From Verrucomicrobiota bacterium (GTDB lineage Bacteria; Verrucomicrobiota; Verrucomicrobiia; Opitutales; Opitutaceae), in the NCBI GenBank assembly GCA_030916665.1, contig JAUPWC010000109.1, positions 1 to 8,532 on the forward strand: a stretch of DNA of 8,532 nucleotides, given 5' to 3'. Below the pieces are notes generated by a model. That model saw only the letters and a list, made by a program, of their open reading frames with translations. It was not told the origin of the DNA and ran no database searches. The translations under genes and the position numbers were made by a program. Below, piece after piece: positions 1 to 5,835 of this stretch (positions are counted from its first letter, which is position 1; every line of letters begins with the position of its first letter).

Positions 1-17
1 CGACGCTCTTCCGATCT
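1..17 (+). other. Residual Illumina adapter sequence
   Basis: The first 17 bases are identical to the 3' end of the Illumina TruSeq read-1 adapter (…CGACGCTCTTCCGATCT). The match ends exactly where the adapter ends, and the sequence starts at the contig edge. It is almost certainly untrimmed adapter joined to genomic sequence from about base 18 on, so no biological meaning should be given to these bases. Confidence 0.93.
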
Positions 18-18
18 T

Positions 19-57
19 GAAGAAGCCCCCTTCGCCTCGGTTGATCAGACCCGCTAG
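19..57 (+). CDS. Possible C-terminal scrap of a truncated gene
   Basis: Directly after the adapter, the frame starting at base 19 reads EEAPFASVDQTR followed by a TAG stop, and a strong terminator lies about 50 bases further on. This is the layout expected of the last codons of a gene cut by the contig edge. The third codon positions are mostly G or C. A second frame (ending at the TAA at 71-73) is also open but has poorer composition, so the frame is not certain. The family cannot be identified from twelve residues. Confidence 0.22.
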   Translation, partial: EEAPFASVDQTR

Positions 58-105
58 CGCCGACAGCAAGTAACGTGGGTCAGCGAGATTGCTCGCGCCT
101 CATTC

Positions 106-140
106 AAGCCCCGGTCCTCACGGACCGGGGCTTTTTCTTT
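106..140 (+). terminator. Strong intrinsic terminator
   Basis: A perfect 12-bp stem (106-117 paired with 122-133) closes a four-base TCAC loop. The strand continues as a T-rich run (TTTTTCTTT from 132). The T run exists only on the plus strand, so this ends transcription coming from the left contig edge and separates it from the esterase gene at 233. Confidence 0.9.
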
Positions 141-167
141 GAGCCTCAAAGCCAAGAAGCGTTTTAT
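139..167 (+). promoter_or_regulatory. Weak candidate sigma-70-like promoter
   Basis: TTGAGC (139-144) and TTTTAT (162-167) are separated by 17 bases. Each matches the -35 or -10 consensus at four of six positions. The pair lies just after the terminator and about 65 bases before the esterase start, where a promoter is expected. The match is weak and could be chance. Confidence 0.2.
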
Positions 168-232
168 TTCATCCAGCCCCTGTTACCAACCCGCCACTAA
201 ACGACGTCTTACCCTTCGTCCGGCCCCACCCC

Positions 233-1639
233 ATGCCCTTCCCGTTGCCCGCCTGCGCCGTTTGCGCGCTGCTTTTGCCCGCGCTGCTCTGCGCCCAAAC
301 GCCTGCCTCCGCCACCGGGCCCGACCCGCGGGAAATCCCACTGCCGCCAATCACCACGCCGATGGGCCGGCTGCCCGGGGTGAATGAACTGCCGGCACGC
401 CCTGAAATGCCCGACGCGCTGGTCATGGACGACGGCACCAAGGTCACCACCGCCGCGCAATGGCAGCTGCGCCGCGCCGAGATCCGGCGCACGCTCGAGT
501 ATTACGCCACCGGCCAGATGCCGCCCGCCCCGGGCAACGTGAAAGGCGTCGAAGTGCAGACCGAAACCGTCGCCGACGGAAAGGTGAAATACCGCCTCGT
601 CCGCCTCAGCTTCGGTCCGGAGGAAAAACTCTCCCTCGACATCGGTATCTTCACGCCGGCCGAAGGCGGCCCCTTCCCCGCGATCATCCTCCAAGCCGGC
701 ACGCCGCCCGGCGCCACGCCCTTGCCGCGACTCCCGCCCGGTCCGAACCAGGGCAAAGGCGAGAATGTCCTGCTCTTCGTCGGTGCGGGCAACAATCCCG
801 CACCCCGCGCCTCTGTTGCGCCGGGCACCAGCTCCGCCACCGCCGAGACGCTGGCCACACGCCACGCCGAGATTTTCCACCGCGGCTATGCGCTGGTCAT
901 CTTCAATCCCAACGACTGCGCCGAGGACACGACGCTGCGGGAACCCGACGGCAGCTGGTCGTTTCGCACCACCCGTTTCCTTCCCGCCTATCCGGGCTAC
1001 GACTGGGGCATCCTCGCCGTCTGGGCCTGGGGCGCCTCGCGCATCGCCGACTACCTCGAAACCGACCCAGCGATCGACCGCACGAAACTGATGGTGATCA
1101 CCGGCGCATCGCGGAACGGAAAGTCCGCGATGATCGCCGCGGCCTTTGATGAACGCCTGCTGGGTGCGCCCGTCGTCACCGGCGGCGGCGGGGTCGGCGC
1201 CTATCGCTTCGCCGGACCGCGCCGCAGCGAGACGCTTGATATCATGGAGCTGAAATACCCGAACTGGTTTTCGCCCGAGTTGCGCCAGTTCCTGGGCCAG
1301 CGCGAAAAACTGCCCTTCGACCAGCATTGGTTCCTGGCGCTCTGCGCGCCGCGACCGTTCCTCGCCCTCGAAGGCGACACCGACGTCATCTCGCTGCCCG
1401 CCGCCGTGCAGGCCTCCTTCCGGGGGGCTGAACCGGCCTACGCCCTGCTCGGCGCTGCGGGCCGGCTCGGCGTGCATTACTCCCGCCACGGTCACACGTT
1501 CAACGCGGAGGACTGGACCGCGCTGCTGAACTTCACTGGTCGCCATCTCCTCGGCAAACGCGACATCGTCTTCGACTGGTTCCCCACCGACGCCGACCTC
1601 GACGCCGCGGCCGCGGAAAACCGTCAACTTTCCCCATGA
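233..1639 (+). CDS. Secreted CE15-type glucuronoyl esterase
   Basis: This 468-residue alpha/beta-hydrolase resembles carbohydrate esterase family 15, whose members cleave the ester between glucuronic acid on xylan and lignin alcohols. An N-terminal hydrophobic segment (residues 4-21) indicates export, although the n-region has no basic residue and no Shine-Dalgarno is seen. The nucleophile elbow is GASRNGK, with Ser293 and the Arg294 typical of CE15. The conserved block FDQHWFLALCAPRPF lies at 362-376. The catalytic His is probably His421 in GHTFNAEDW. At the place where classical CE15 enzymes carry the catalytic Glu (ESG-x-GG), this protein reads VTGGGG (315-320). The acid is therefore probably Asp382 or Asp384 in LEGDTD, the alternative position known in some bacterial members. 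The gene follows a terminator and overlaps the next gene by four bases. The assignment as a CE15-like esterase is firm; the natural substrate is inferred. Confidence 0.82.
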   Translation: MPFPLPACAVCALLLPALLCAQTPASATGPDPREIPLPPITTPMGRLPGVNELPARPEMPDALVMDDGTKVTTAAQWQLRRAEIRRTLEYYATGQMPPAPGNVKGVEVQTETVADGKVKYRLVRLSFGPEEKLSLDIGIFTPAEGGPFPAIILQAGTPPGATPLPRLPPGPNQGKGENVLLFVGAGNNPAPRASVAPGTSSATAETLATRHAEIFHRGYALVIFNPNDCAEDTTLREPDGSWSFRTTRFLPAYPGYDWGILAVWAWGASRIADYLETDPAIDRTKLMVITGASRNGKSAMIAAAFDERLLGAPVVTGGGGVGAYRFAGPRRSETLDIMELKYPNWFSPELRQFLGQREKLPFDQHWFLALCAPRPFLALEGDTDVISLPAAVQASFRGAEPAYALLGAAGRLGVHYSRHGHTFNAEDWTALLNFTGRHLLGKRDIVFDWFPTDADLDAAAAENRQLSP

Positions 1640-2019
1640 AAATCCCCCGCTCCCTCCTCGCGGCGCTTGTCGCCGCTTTCCTCCTCACCAGCGCCGCCTT
1701 TGCCGCCGACATCGCCGGCGCATGGAAGTGGACCATCGAAGGCCGCAACGGTCCGATGGAGTCCACCGCCAAGCTTGCGCTCAAGGACGGTGCGCTCACC
1801 GGCACCGTCTCCGGCCGCATGGGCGACACCGCGATCGGCGAAGCTTCCTTCAAGGACGATCAGGTGGCCTTCACCGTCACGCGCGAGTTCAACGGCAACA
1901 GCTTCACGATCAAGTATGCCGGCAAGGTCGAGGGCGACACCATCACCGGGACCATCGAGCGCCCCAACCGCGAAGGCGGCACCACCAAGACCGAGTGGAA
2001 AGCCACCCGCGTGAAGTGA
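1636..2019 (+). CDS. Small exported beta-rich protein, function unknown
   Basis: This 127-residue protein has a clear signal peptide (MKIP, a hydrophobic stretch from residue 6, probable cleavage after AFA at 23). The mature part of about 104 residues is rich in alternating beta-strand patterns: GAWKWTIEG, KLALKDGALTGTVSG, VAFTVTREFNG, SFTIKYAGKVEGDTITGTI. Repeated G-x-hydrophobic-T-G turns suggest a small up-and-down beta-barrel or lipocalin-like fold. I recognise this as a common type of small secreted protein in Verrucomicrobia and Planctomycetes, without a known function. Its ATG overlaps the TGA of the esterase gene (ATGA), so translation is probably coupled. It may bind a carbohydrate or help the esterase, but that is inference from position only. 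Confidence 0.82.
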   Translation: MKIPRSLLAALVAAFLLTSAAFAADIAGAWKWTIEGRNGPMESTAKLALKDGALTGTVSGRMGDTAIGEASFKDDQVAFTVTREFNGNSFTIKYAGKVEGDTITGTIERPNREGGTTKTEWKATRVK

Positions 2020-2210
2020 TGGGCCTCCGCGGAGGCTAGGCGCCCACCCCGGGTTGGCCGCGACCAGCATCGGGGTCCCCGCCCGGCCGCCCACTGAGGT
2101 TTTTTATTTCCTCCGGGCCTGCACCCTGAGGCCTGCTCCGGGAGACGCGCCGGCGGAAATAGCTTTGCGGTCGCTCAGCCAATCGCCTGTCGTGCAGCCA
2201 TCCACCCATC
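2020..2210. other. Intergenic stretch with a perfect palindrome
   Basis: These 191 bases hold no gene. A perfect 14-base palindrome (GCCTCCGCGGAGGC, 2023-2036) begins four bases after the stop codon. A second hairpin pairs 2046-2051 with 2071-2076. A TTTTTT run (2100-2105) follows, but about 24 bases beyond the second stem, so this is not a clean intrinsic terminator. No promoter for the thioredoxin gene could be recognised. Confidence 0.4.
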
Positions 2211-3149
2211 ATGAAACTGCGCTCCTCCCTTGCCCTGCTCGCCGCGATGCTCGCTCTTGCCGCCACCCTCGCGCTTCCCGTGCGGGCGCAGGATGGCGCA
2301 CGCCAGCCTTCCGATCCGGTGATGATCGAACTGAAGGCCCTGGTGGACAAGGTCACGACCAAGCTGAAGGACACGCCTCCCTCCGGTGAAGCTTTCGCCG
2401 CCGAGCTCGCGGAGTTCGACGCCCTGGCCGCCCGTCACGCGGGAGAGAAAACGGATTCCGTCGCCAACATTCTCATGATGAAGGCGGTGCTCTACATCCA
2501 GGTGCTGAAAGATTTTCCCGCCGGCCGGGACACCTTGCTAAAAATTCGCGACGAATTTCCCGGCACCAAGGCGGCCAACACCGTCAGCAAGATGCTCGAA
2601 CAGGTCGAACAGATTGCCCAGGCCGAAGTCCGCAAGGCCGCCCTCGTCGGCCAGCCCGCGCCCGAGCTGAACTTCACCTGGGCCTCACGCGAAGGCCTCA
2701 CCAAGCTTTCCGCGCTGAAGGGCCGCGTCGTCGTGCTCGACTTCTGGGCCACCTGGTGCGGCCCCTGCCTCGCCTCGTTCCCGCAGATTCGCGAGCACAC
2801 CGCGCACTTCAAGGACGCGCCCGTCACCTTCCTCGGCGTGACCAGCCTCCAGGGTTTTGTCGCCAACTTGGGGCCGCGCATCAGCACCGAGGGCGACCCC
2901 GCCCGCGAGATGGAGCTCATGAAGGATTTCATGAAGGCCAAGGAGATCACCTGGGACGTCGTCTTCAGCGAGCAGAACGTCTTCAATCCCGACTACGGCA
3001 TCGAGGGCATCCCCTTTGTCGCCATCATCGCGCCCGACGGCACCGTCCGCCACGCCGGCCTGCACCCCGGCGACCCCGCCAGCGACATCACCGGCAAGAT
3101 CGAGGCGCTGCTGAAGGAGTTCAAGCTGGCCGGACCCAACAAGTCCTGA
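2211..3149 (+). CDS. Exported TlpA-like thioredoxin-fold protein
   Basis: This 312-residue protein starts with a typical signal peptide (MKLRSS plus a hydrophobic stretch, cleavage near VRAQ at 24-27). Residues about 30-142 are mainly helical and charged, with no recognised domain. Residues about 145-305 form a thioredoxin/TlpA/ResA domain: VGQPAPELNF entry, VVVLDFWATW strand, the CGPC redox site (Cys183, Cys186), and the cis-proline before the last strands at GIPFV (Pro268). The stretch 212-260 between these sites fits the insertion found in this family. Exported TlpA-like proteins reduce disulfides in the periplasm, for example in cytochrome c maturation, but no such genes are nearby and the partner is unknown. 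The start is supported by the signal peptide; no Shine-Dalgarno is seen. Confidence 0.88.
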   Translation: MKLRSSLALLAAMLALAATLALPVRAQDGARQPSDPVMIELKALVDKVTTKLKDTPPSGEAFAAELAEFDALAARHAGEKTDSVANILMMKAVLYIQVLKDFPAGRDTLLKIRDEFPGTKAANTVSKMLEQVEQIAQAEVRKAALVGQPAPELNFTWASREGLTKLSALKGRVVVLDFWATWCGPCLASFPQIREHTAHFKDAPVTFLGVTSLQGFVANLGPRISTEGDPAREMELMKDFMKAKEITWDVVFSEQNVFNPDYGIEGIPFVAIIAPDGTVRHAGLHPGDPASDITGKIEALLKEFKLAGPNKS

Positions 3150-3204
3150 TCCCGCGGCACCGACACAGTTCCGGCCACATCCAACCGGACGCCCACCGCG
3201 GGAT
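3149..3204 (+). other. Nested hairpin after the thioredoxin gene
   Basis: A 9-bp arm (ATCCCGCGG, 3149-3157) overlapping the TGA stop pairs with CCGCGGGAT at 3196-3204. An inner stem (3170-3174 with 3185-3189) fits inside. No T run follows, so it is not an intrinsic terminator by itself. It could stabilise the 3' end of the messenger or act together with the true terminator 150 bases further on. Confidence 0.4.
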
Positions 3205-3243
3205 GGACAATCCCGGCAGCTCGGTTTCCCTCCCATCACCCTC

Positions 3244-3342
3244 GTGAAACTCGCCGTCTCCACGATCAGCGCCTCGATTGGCTCCTCCAGCCTCTCGTCC
3301 GTTGTCGTGTCCGCCGTCAGCGGCGCGCCGCGAGGGTTCTGA
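3244..3342 (+). CDS. Doubtful 32-codon ORF before a terminator
   Basis: A GTG-started frame encodes VKLAVSTISASIGSSSLSSV and ends 17 bases before the stem of a strong terminator. The product would be short, Ser/Val-rich and hydrophobic. No Shine-Dalgarno is present and the GTG start is arbitrary. Three readings are possible: a tiny gene, part of a small RNA ending at the terminator, or simply the 3' untranslated region of the thioredoxin gene. I cannot separate these from sequence alone. Confidence 0.15.
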   Translation: MKLAVSTISASIGSSSLSSVVVSAVSGAPRGF

Positions 3343-3359
3343 AGTCCTGCCCGGCTTTC

Positions 3360-3389
3360 GCCCCTCCGGTGTCCACCGGAGGGGCTTTT
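3360..3389 (+). terminator. Strong intrinsic terminator
   Basis: A perfect 11-bp stem (3360-3370 with 3375-3385) closes the loop GTCC and is followed by TTTTCGTT on the plus strand. The minus strand has no T run on the other side, so it works in the plus direction. It ends transcription from the thioredoxin gene about 210 bases after its stop codon, or from an independent small transcript between 3205 and 3389. Confidence 0.88.
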
Positions 3390-3440
3390 CGTTGCCCACG
3401 GTGCCACGCCCGGAGGGGAAAGGTCCGCCCCTTTTCCACC

Positions 3441-3617
3441 ATGAAGCACAAAACCAACCGTCCGCGGACGCATCGCCGTCCGCTCCAACCGCAACGCGAT
3501 CCGACGCTCCACACGCAGACGCAACGGCGCCGGCTCTACACGGACTTCCTCGCCCTCGCCTTCTACCCGGGCATGGGCCCGGCCGGCCAGCCGCGTCCGC
3601 ACGTCACCGCCGCCTGA
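3441..3617 (+). CDS. Possible small basic protein, unknown
   Basis: An ATG-started frame of 58 codons begins 52 bases after the terminator. The N-terminal half is very basic (KHKTNRPRTHRRP, QRRR at 28-31). The C-terminal half contains LYTDFLALAFYPGMGP. Third codon positions are mainly G or C, as expected for a gene in this genome. A purine-rich GGAGGGGAAAGG (3412-3423) lies upstream but is too far from the start for a normal ribosome-binding site. I recognise no family. It could be a real small DNA- or RNA-binding protein, but random open frames of this length are common at this GC content. Confidence 0.3.
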   Translation: MKHKTNRPRTHRRPLQPQRDPTLHTQTQRRRLYTDFLALAFYPGMGPAGQPRPHVTAA

Positions 3618-3657
3618 ACCCCGGCAAGGCCCGGCAGAGGTTGGGCGCGAAGCGCCG

Positions 3658-3868
3658 GTAGGGCGGGACCGCTGGGCCCGCCGTGAATTTAAAGCGGATT
3701 CCGGTTTTGCGCCGCATCGGTGTAGCCCCGCGCGGAGCGTAGGGACAGAGAATCGCGACTGCATGCAGAAATCCCGCTGCTCCCGCAGCGGGCCACACCA
3801 GCAATCGCGGAATCCAGGTTTAAACCGGGAAAACATCCCGGACGGCGCGCCCAGCGGTCGCGCCCTAC
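3658..3868. repeat. Inverted pair of GTAG-headed palindromes (REP/REPIN-like)
   Basis: Two 25-base units lie in opposite orientation, at 3658-3682 and 3844-3868 (the second read on the minus strand). Each begins with GTAG and then folds: 3662-3667 pairs with 3677-3682, CC/GG pair inside, and the loop is GCT (3671-3673). The units differ only at positions 9 and 21, which pair with each other in the hairpin (G-C in one, C-G in the other), so folding is kept. Similarity extends inward through CGT, TTTAAA and GGATTCCG. The right copy carries an extra small hairpin (3825-3841). The middle holds another hairpin (3773-3780 with 3785-3792). The element lies next to the 3' end of the minus-strand esterase operon. 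A GTAG head before a hairpin is the known hallmark of REP sequences mobilised by RAYT (REP-associated tyrosine transposase) enzymes. Confidence 0.75.
3819..3841 (-). terminator. Weak candidate terminator for the esterase operon
   Basis: Read on the minus strand, about 50 bases after the last esterase gene, a 6-bp stem CCGGGA/TCCCGG (3836-3841 with 3825-3830) with a five-base loop is followed by TTTAAA. The T run is short, so termination would be weak. The preceding REP hairpin at 3844-3868 might help. This is the only terminator-like structure on that side. Confidence 0.3.
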
Positions 3869-3888
3869 CCGCTCCTATTTGGCCGCGC

Positions 3889-4761
3889 TCACAACGTCCG
3901 CTCGAACCACGCCACCGTCAGCGCGAGGGCGCGCCCGGCGTGGCCGAGTTCGGGCTGGAACACGTTGAAGATGTGATCCGCCCCGCCGATGAGCACGGCT
4001 TCGGCCGGACGGCTTGCCGCACCGGAGCCCGGGGCGAAGGCGGACCTGGCCGACAGGATTCGCACGAGCTCGGCATCCCGGTTGGCCACATGATCCAGCG
4101 AACCGCGGATCGTGAGGAAGGCCCCGCGATATTTCGCCAGCGCCGCATCGAAATCAAAGCCGCGGAAACTCGCGTAGAATTCGCGCTTGGTCGTCAGCTG
4201 TTTCCAGCCCGGGATATCCTGCGTGGCCTCGCCCTCGCGCAATGCCCGCTGCGCGGTCTCGTCCTTCGCCCACAGGGCGAAGAGGTCGCCGCTCGGGCTC
4301 GACCACACGGCGATGGACTTGAACCGGTCGGGTTGCTGCGCGGCCGCAATGACCGCCGTGGGACCACCCAGGCTGAAACCCAGTGCGCCGATCCGGCCGG
4401 CATCCGTTCCCTTCTGTCTTTTCACCCACGCGAGCGCGGCGGCGGCATCTTCGAGGCGAGTCACAAACGTGGACTCGATCCGCGTGCGCCGGGCGTCGCC
4501 CTCGCCGCGAAAGTTGATGCGCAGGCTGGCGATACCGCGCGCGGCCAAGTCCTCCGCCAGGCTTTTCAAAAGCCCGCCGGCATCGTCCCTATCCGACGCC
4601 ATGCCGTGAAACAGCAGGACGACGCGCCCGTCCCACGCGGAGTCGGGCTTGACCCAGGCACCCTGCAAATCCGGCGCGACCTCAACTGGCGCTTCGCCGG
4701 CACGAATCGCGGGAACTGGAGCGAGCAGCAGAACGGCCAGACAAAATGACTTCACGCGCAT
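3889..4761 (-). CDS. Exported alpha/beta-hydrolase (esterase-like)
   Basis: This is a 290-residue alpha/beta-hydrolase. The start chosen is the ATG giving MRVKSFCLAVLLLAPVPAIRAG, a clear signal peptide; a longer frame upstream would add 35 Arg/Ala-rich residues and overlap the preceding gene. Visible family motifs are the oxyanion-hole strand VVLLFHGMAS (His52-Gly53), SLRINFRGEG (79-88), the nucleophile elbow GFSLGG with Ser130, the acid at Asp223 (RGSLDH) and the catalytic His263 (GGADHIF). The layout resembles the dienelactone hydrolase / serine aminopeptidase S33 group of small-ester or acyl hydrolases. The precise substrate cannot be told from sequence. It starts 14 bases after the stop of the Fes-like esterase, so the two are co-transcribed, which suggests action on the same ester-decorated polymer or its fragments. 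Confidence 0.85.
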   Translation of the reverse strand: MRVKSFCLAVLLLAPVPAIRAGEAPVEVAPDLQGAWVKPDSAWDGRVVLLFHGMASDRDDAGGLLKSLAEDLAARGIASLRINFRGEGDARRTRIESTFVTRLEDAAAALAWVKRQKGTDAGRIGALGFSLGGPTAVIAAAQQPDRFKSIAVWSSPSGDLFALWAKDETAQRALREGEATQDIPGWKQLTTKREFYASFRGFDFDAALAKYRGAFLTIRGSLDHVANRDAELVRILSARSAFAPGSGAASRPAEAVLIGGADHIFNVFQPELGHAGRALALTVAWFERTL

Positions 4762-4775
4762 GCCGGCCCCCGAAG

Positions 4776-5744
4776 CTAGTCCTTTGCCACATCGCGGAAC
4801 AACCACCGCAGGGCGTCGGGCAGGAGCGCGCCGCCGTGCGTGTCGTTGTGCGCGCCGTCGCCCCACACGTGGGTGAAGTCATAGCGCGGGCCTTCCAGCT
4901 TGCGGCGGTCGGCGCTGCTGTTGGCGAATTCAAGCGCGCTGAGCATCTGTTGGTTCGCCAGAAACCAATTGCCCCACATGCTGTTTTCGTCGTTCGAGCC
5001 GTCCTGAAGGAAAATCCGGATCGGCTTCGGCGGGTTGCGCCGGATGAGCGTCGGATAGAAATCGCCGCCGGGCACCATCGGCTGGTTGCCGCGGGCGGGG
5101 CGGTAGCCGATGGAGGTGTAGCTGCCGATCGCGCTGAAGACCTTGCGAAAGGCGTCGGGCCTTTCCCACGCCACCGTCCAGGCGCAGATGGCCCCGCTGC
5201 TGGTGCCCCCGATCGCACGCTTTTCGACGTCGTCCGTGATGTTGTAGGTCTTCTTGAGCTCGGGAATAAACTCCTCGATCAGCATCCGGGCGTAGGTGTC
5301 GCTGAGCACGTCGTATTCCTGCGCGCGGTTGTTCGGATTGCTCATCGCGAGATCGTCGGGGTAACGCTCGCTGAGGTTGCCCGGCGTGATGAACAGGCCG
5401 ATCGTCACGGGAATGTCCTTCTTGTGGATGAGGTTTTCCATGACCTGGTCCACGCGCAGCGGACCCTTGGGGTTCAGCGCGCGCTGGCCGTCGTGGAAAA
5501 CAAGCAGGCCGGCCGGCTTGTCGGCCGTGTATTGCGCCGGCACATAGACCCAGTAGCGGCGCACGGTGCCGCGGATGATCGAGCTGCGCCACTCGAAGGG
5601 GCCTAGCAGCTGGCCCTTCGGCACCCCCTCCTGCGGCAGGGAGTCCGCGGTCAGCGGATAGTCACCGGGTTTGCGGGCGGGGGCCTCATTGGCGGAGGAC
5701 AGAAGACAGAGGACGGAGAACAGCAGAACAGCGCGGAATTTCAT
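4776..5744 (-). CDS. Exported esterase of the Fes/CE1 (PF00756) type
   Basis: This 322-residue protein starts at the ATG giving MKFRAVLLFSVLCLLSSANEA, a signal peptide; an earlier in-frame ATG at 5795 would place 17 non-signal residues in front and run through the repeat cluster. The body follows the esterase D / enterochelin-esterase family: RRYWVYVPAQY (62-72), LLVFHDGQ (80-87), the nucleophile motif GGTSSGAICAW with Ser182, FLQDGSNDEN (245-254) with candidate acids Asp248 or Asp252, and GAHNDTHGGALLPDALRWLF near the end with candidate His299 or His303. Known members include feruloyl and acetylxylan esterases as well as siderophore esterases. The secreted location and the CE2-like and CE15-like neighbours favour a polysaccharide ester, for example feruloyl or acetyl groups on xylan, but this is inference. 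Confidence 0.87.
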   Translation of the reverse strand: MKFRAVLLFSVLCLLSSANEAPARKPGDYPLTADSLPQEGVPKGQLLGPFEWRSSIIRGTVRRYWVYVPAQYTADKPAGLLVFHDGQRALNPKGPLRVDQVMENLIHKKDIPVTIGLFITPGNLSERYPDDLAMSNPNNRAQEYDVLSDTYARMLIEEFIPELKKTYNITDDVEKRAIGGTSSGAICAWTVAWERPDAFRKVFSAIGSYTSIGYRPARGNQPMVPGGDFYPTLIRRNPPKPIRIFLQDGSNDENSMWGNWFLANQQMLSALEFANSSADRRKLEGPRYDFTHVWGDGAHNDTHGGALLPDALRWLFRDVAKD

Positions 5745-5770
5745 GGGGTATGTGAGGGAGAGGCGGAAAC

Positions 5771-5835
5771 CACTAATGTTCTCCGATGCCCCCACTAATC
5801 CAAATCATTAGTGTTCTATTAGTGTAATTTAGTGG
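5771..5835. promoter_or_regulatory. Cluster of CACTAAT/ATTAGTG motifs, putative operator
   Basis: Within 65 bases the heptamer CACTAAT occurs at 5771-5777 and 5793-5799. Its reverse complement occurs at 5807-5813 and 5818-5824, with a near copy TTTAGTG at 5828-5834. The middle pair forms a 21-base inverted repeat (CACTAAT-N7-ATTAGTG). The last three are spaced 11 and 10 bases, one helical turn each. The cluster is AT-rich in a GC-rich genome, lies 27-90 bases before the Fes-like esterase start and includes the stop codon of the CE2-like gene. It looks like a multi-site binding region for a transcription factor controlling the two downstream hydrolases. The regulator is not encoded in this window. 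Confidence 0.5.

Noticed and set aside
18..105. Part of a tRNA or other RNA gene before the first terminator
   Set aside because: No T-loop (GGTTCGAATCC-like), no acceptor stem and no CCA end could be found.
209..1627. Long minus-strand open frame (472 codons) across the CE15 gene
   Set aside because: It is the mirror of a GC-rich gene: the product is Gly/Arg/Ala-rich without motifs, while the plus strand has clear CE15 motifs and a signal peptide.
2020..2110. Intrinsic terminator after the small exported protein gene
   Set aside because: The palindrome at 2023-2036 and the hairpin at 2046-2076 are both too far from the T run at 2100-2105.
2685..3836. Minus-strand open frame (383 codons) across the thioredoxin gene and the intergenic region
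   Set aside because: It runs antisense through the CGPC domain and through a terminator, and shows no family motif.
3658..3868. Small insertion sequence or MITE with terminal inverted repeats
   Set aside because: No transposase, no evident target-site duplication, and each arm folds on its own behind a GTAG head, which fits REP units better than IS ends.
3763..4749. Plus-strand open frame (328 codons) antisense to the alpha/beta-hydrolase and reaching into the repeat pair
   Set aside because: The minus strand carries GFSLGG and the other catalytic motifs; the plus-strand product is Arg/Gly-rich with no recognisable domain.
4762..4866. Extended N-terminus of the alpha/beta-hydrolase (start at 4866)
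   Set aside because: It would add 35 Arg/Ala-rich residues before a perfect signal peptide and overlap the end of the upstream esterase gene by about 90 bases.
4746..5606. Plus-strand open frame opposite the Fes-like esterase
   Set aside because: The opposite strand has the complete esterase with GTSSG motif and signal peptide; this frame shows only Val/Ala/Arg-rich sequence.
5771..5835. CRISPR array
   Set aside because: Units are only 7 bases, in both orientations and with irregular short spacing; an operator cluster explains them better.
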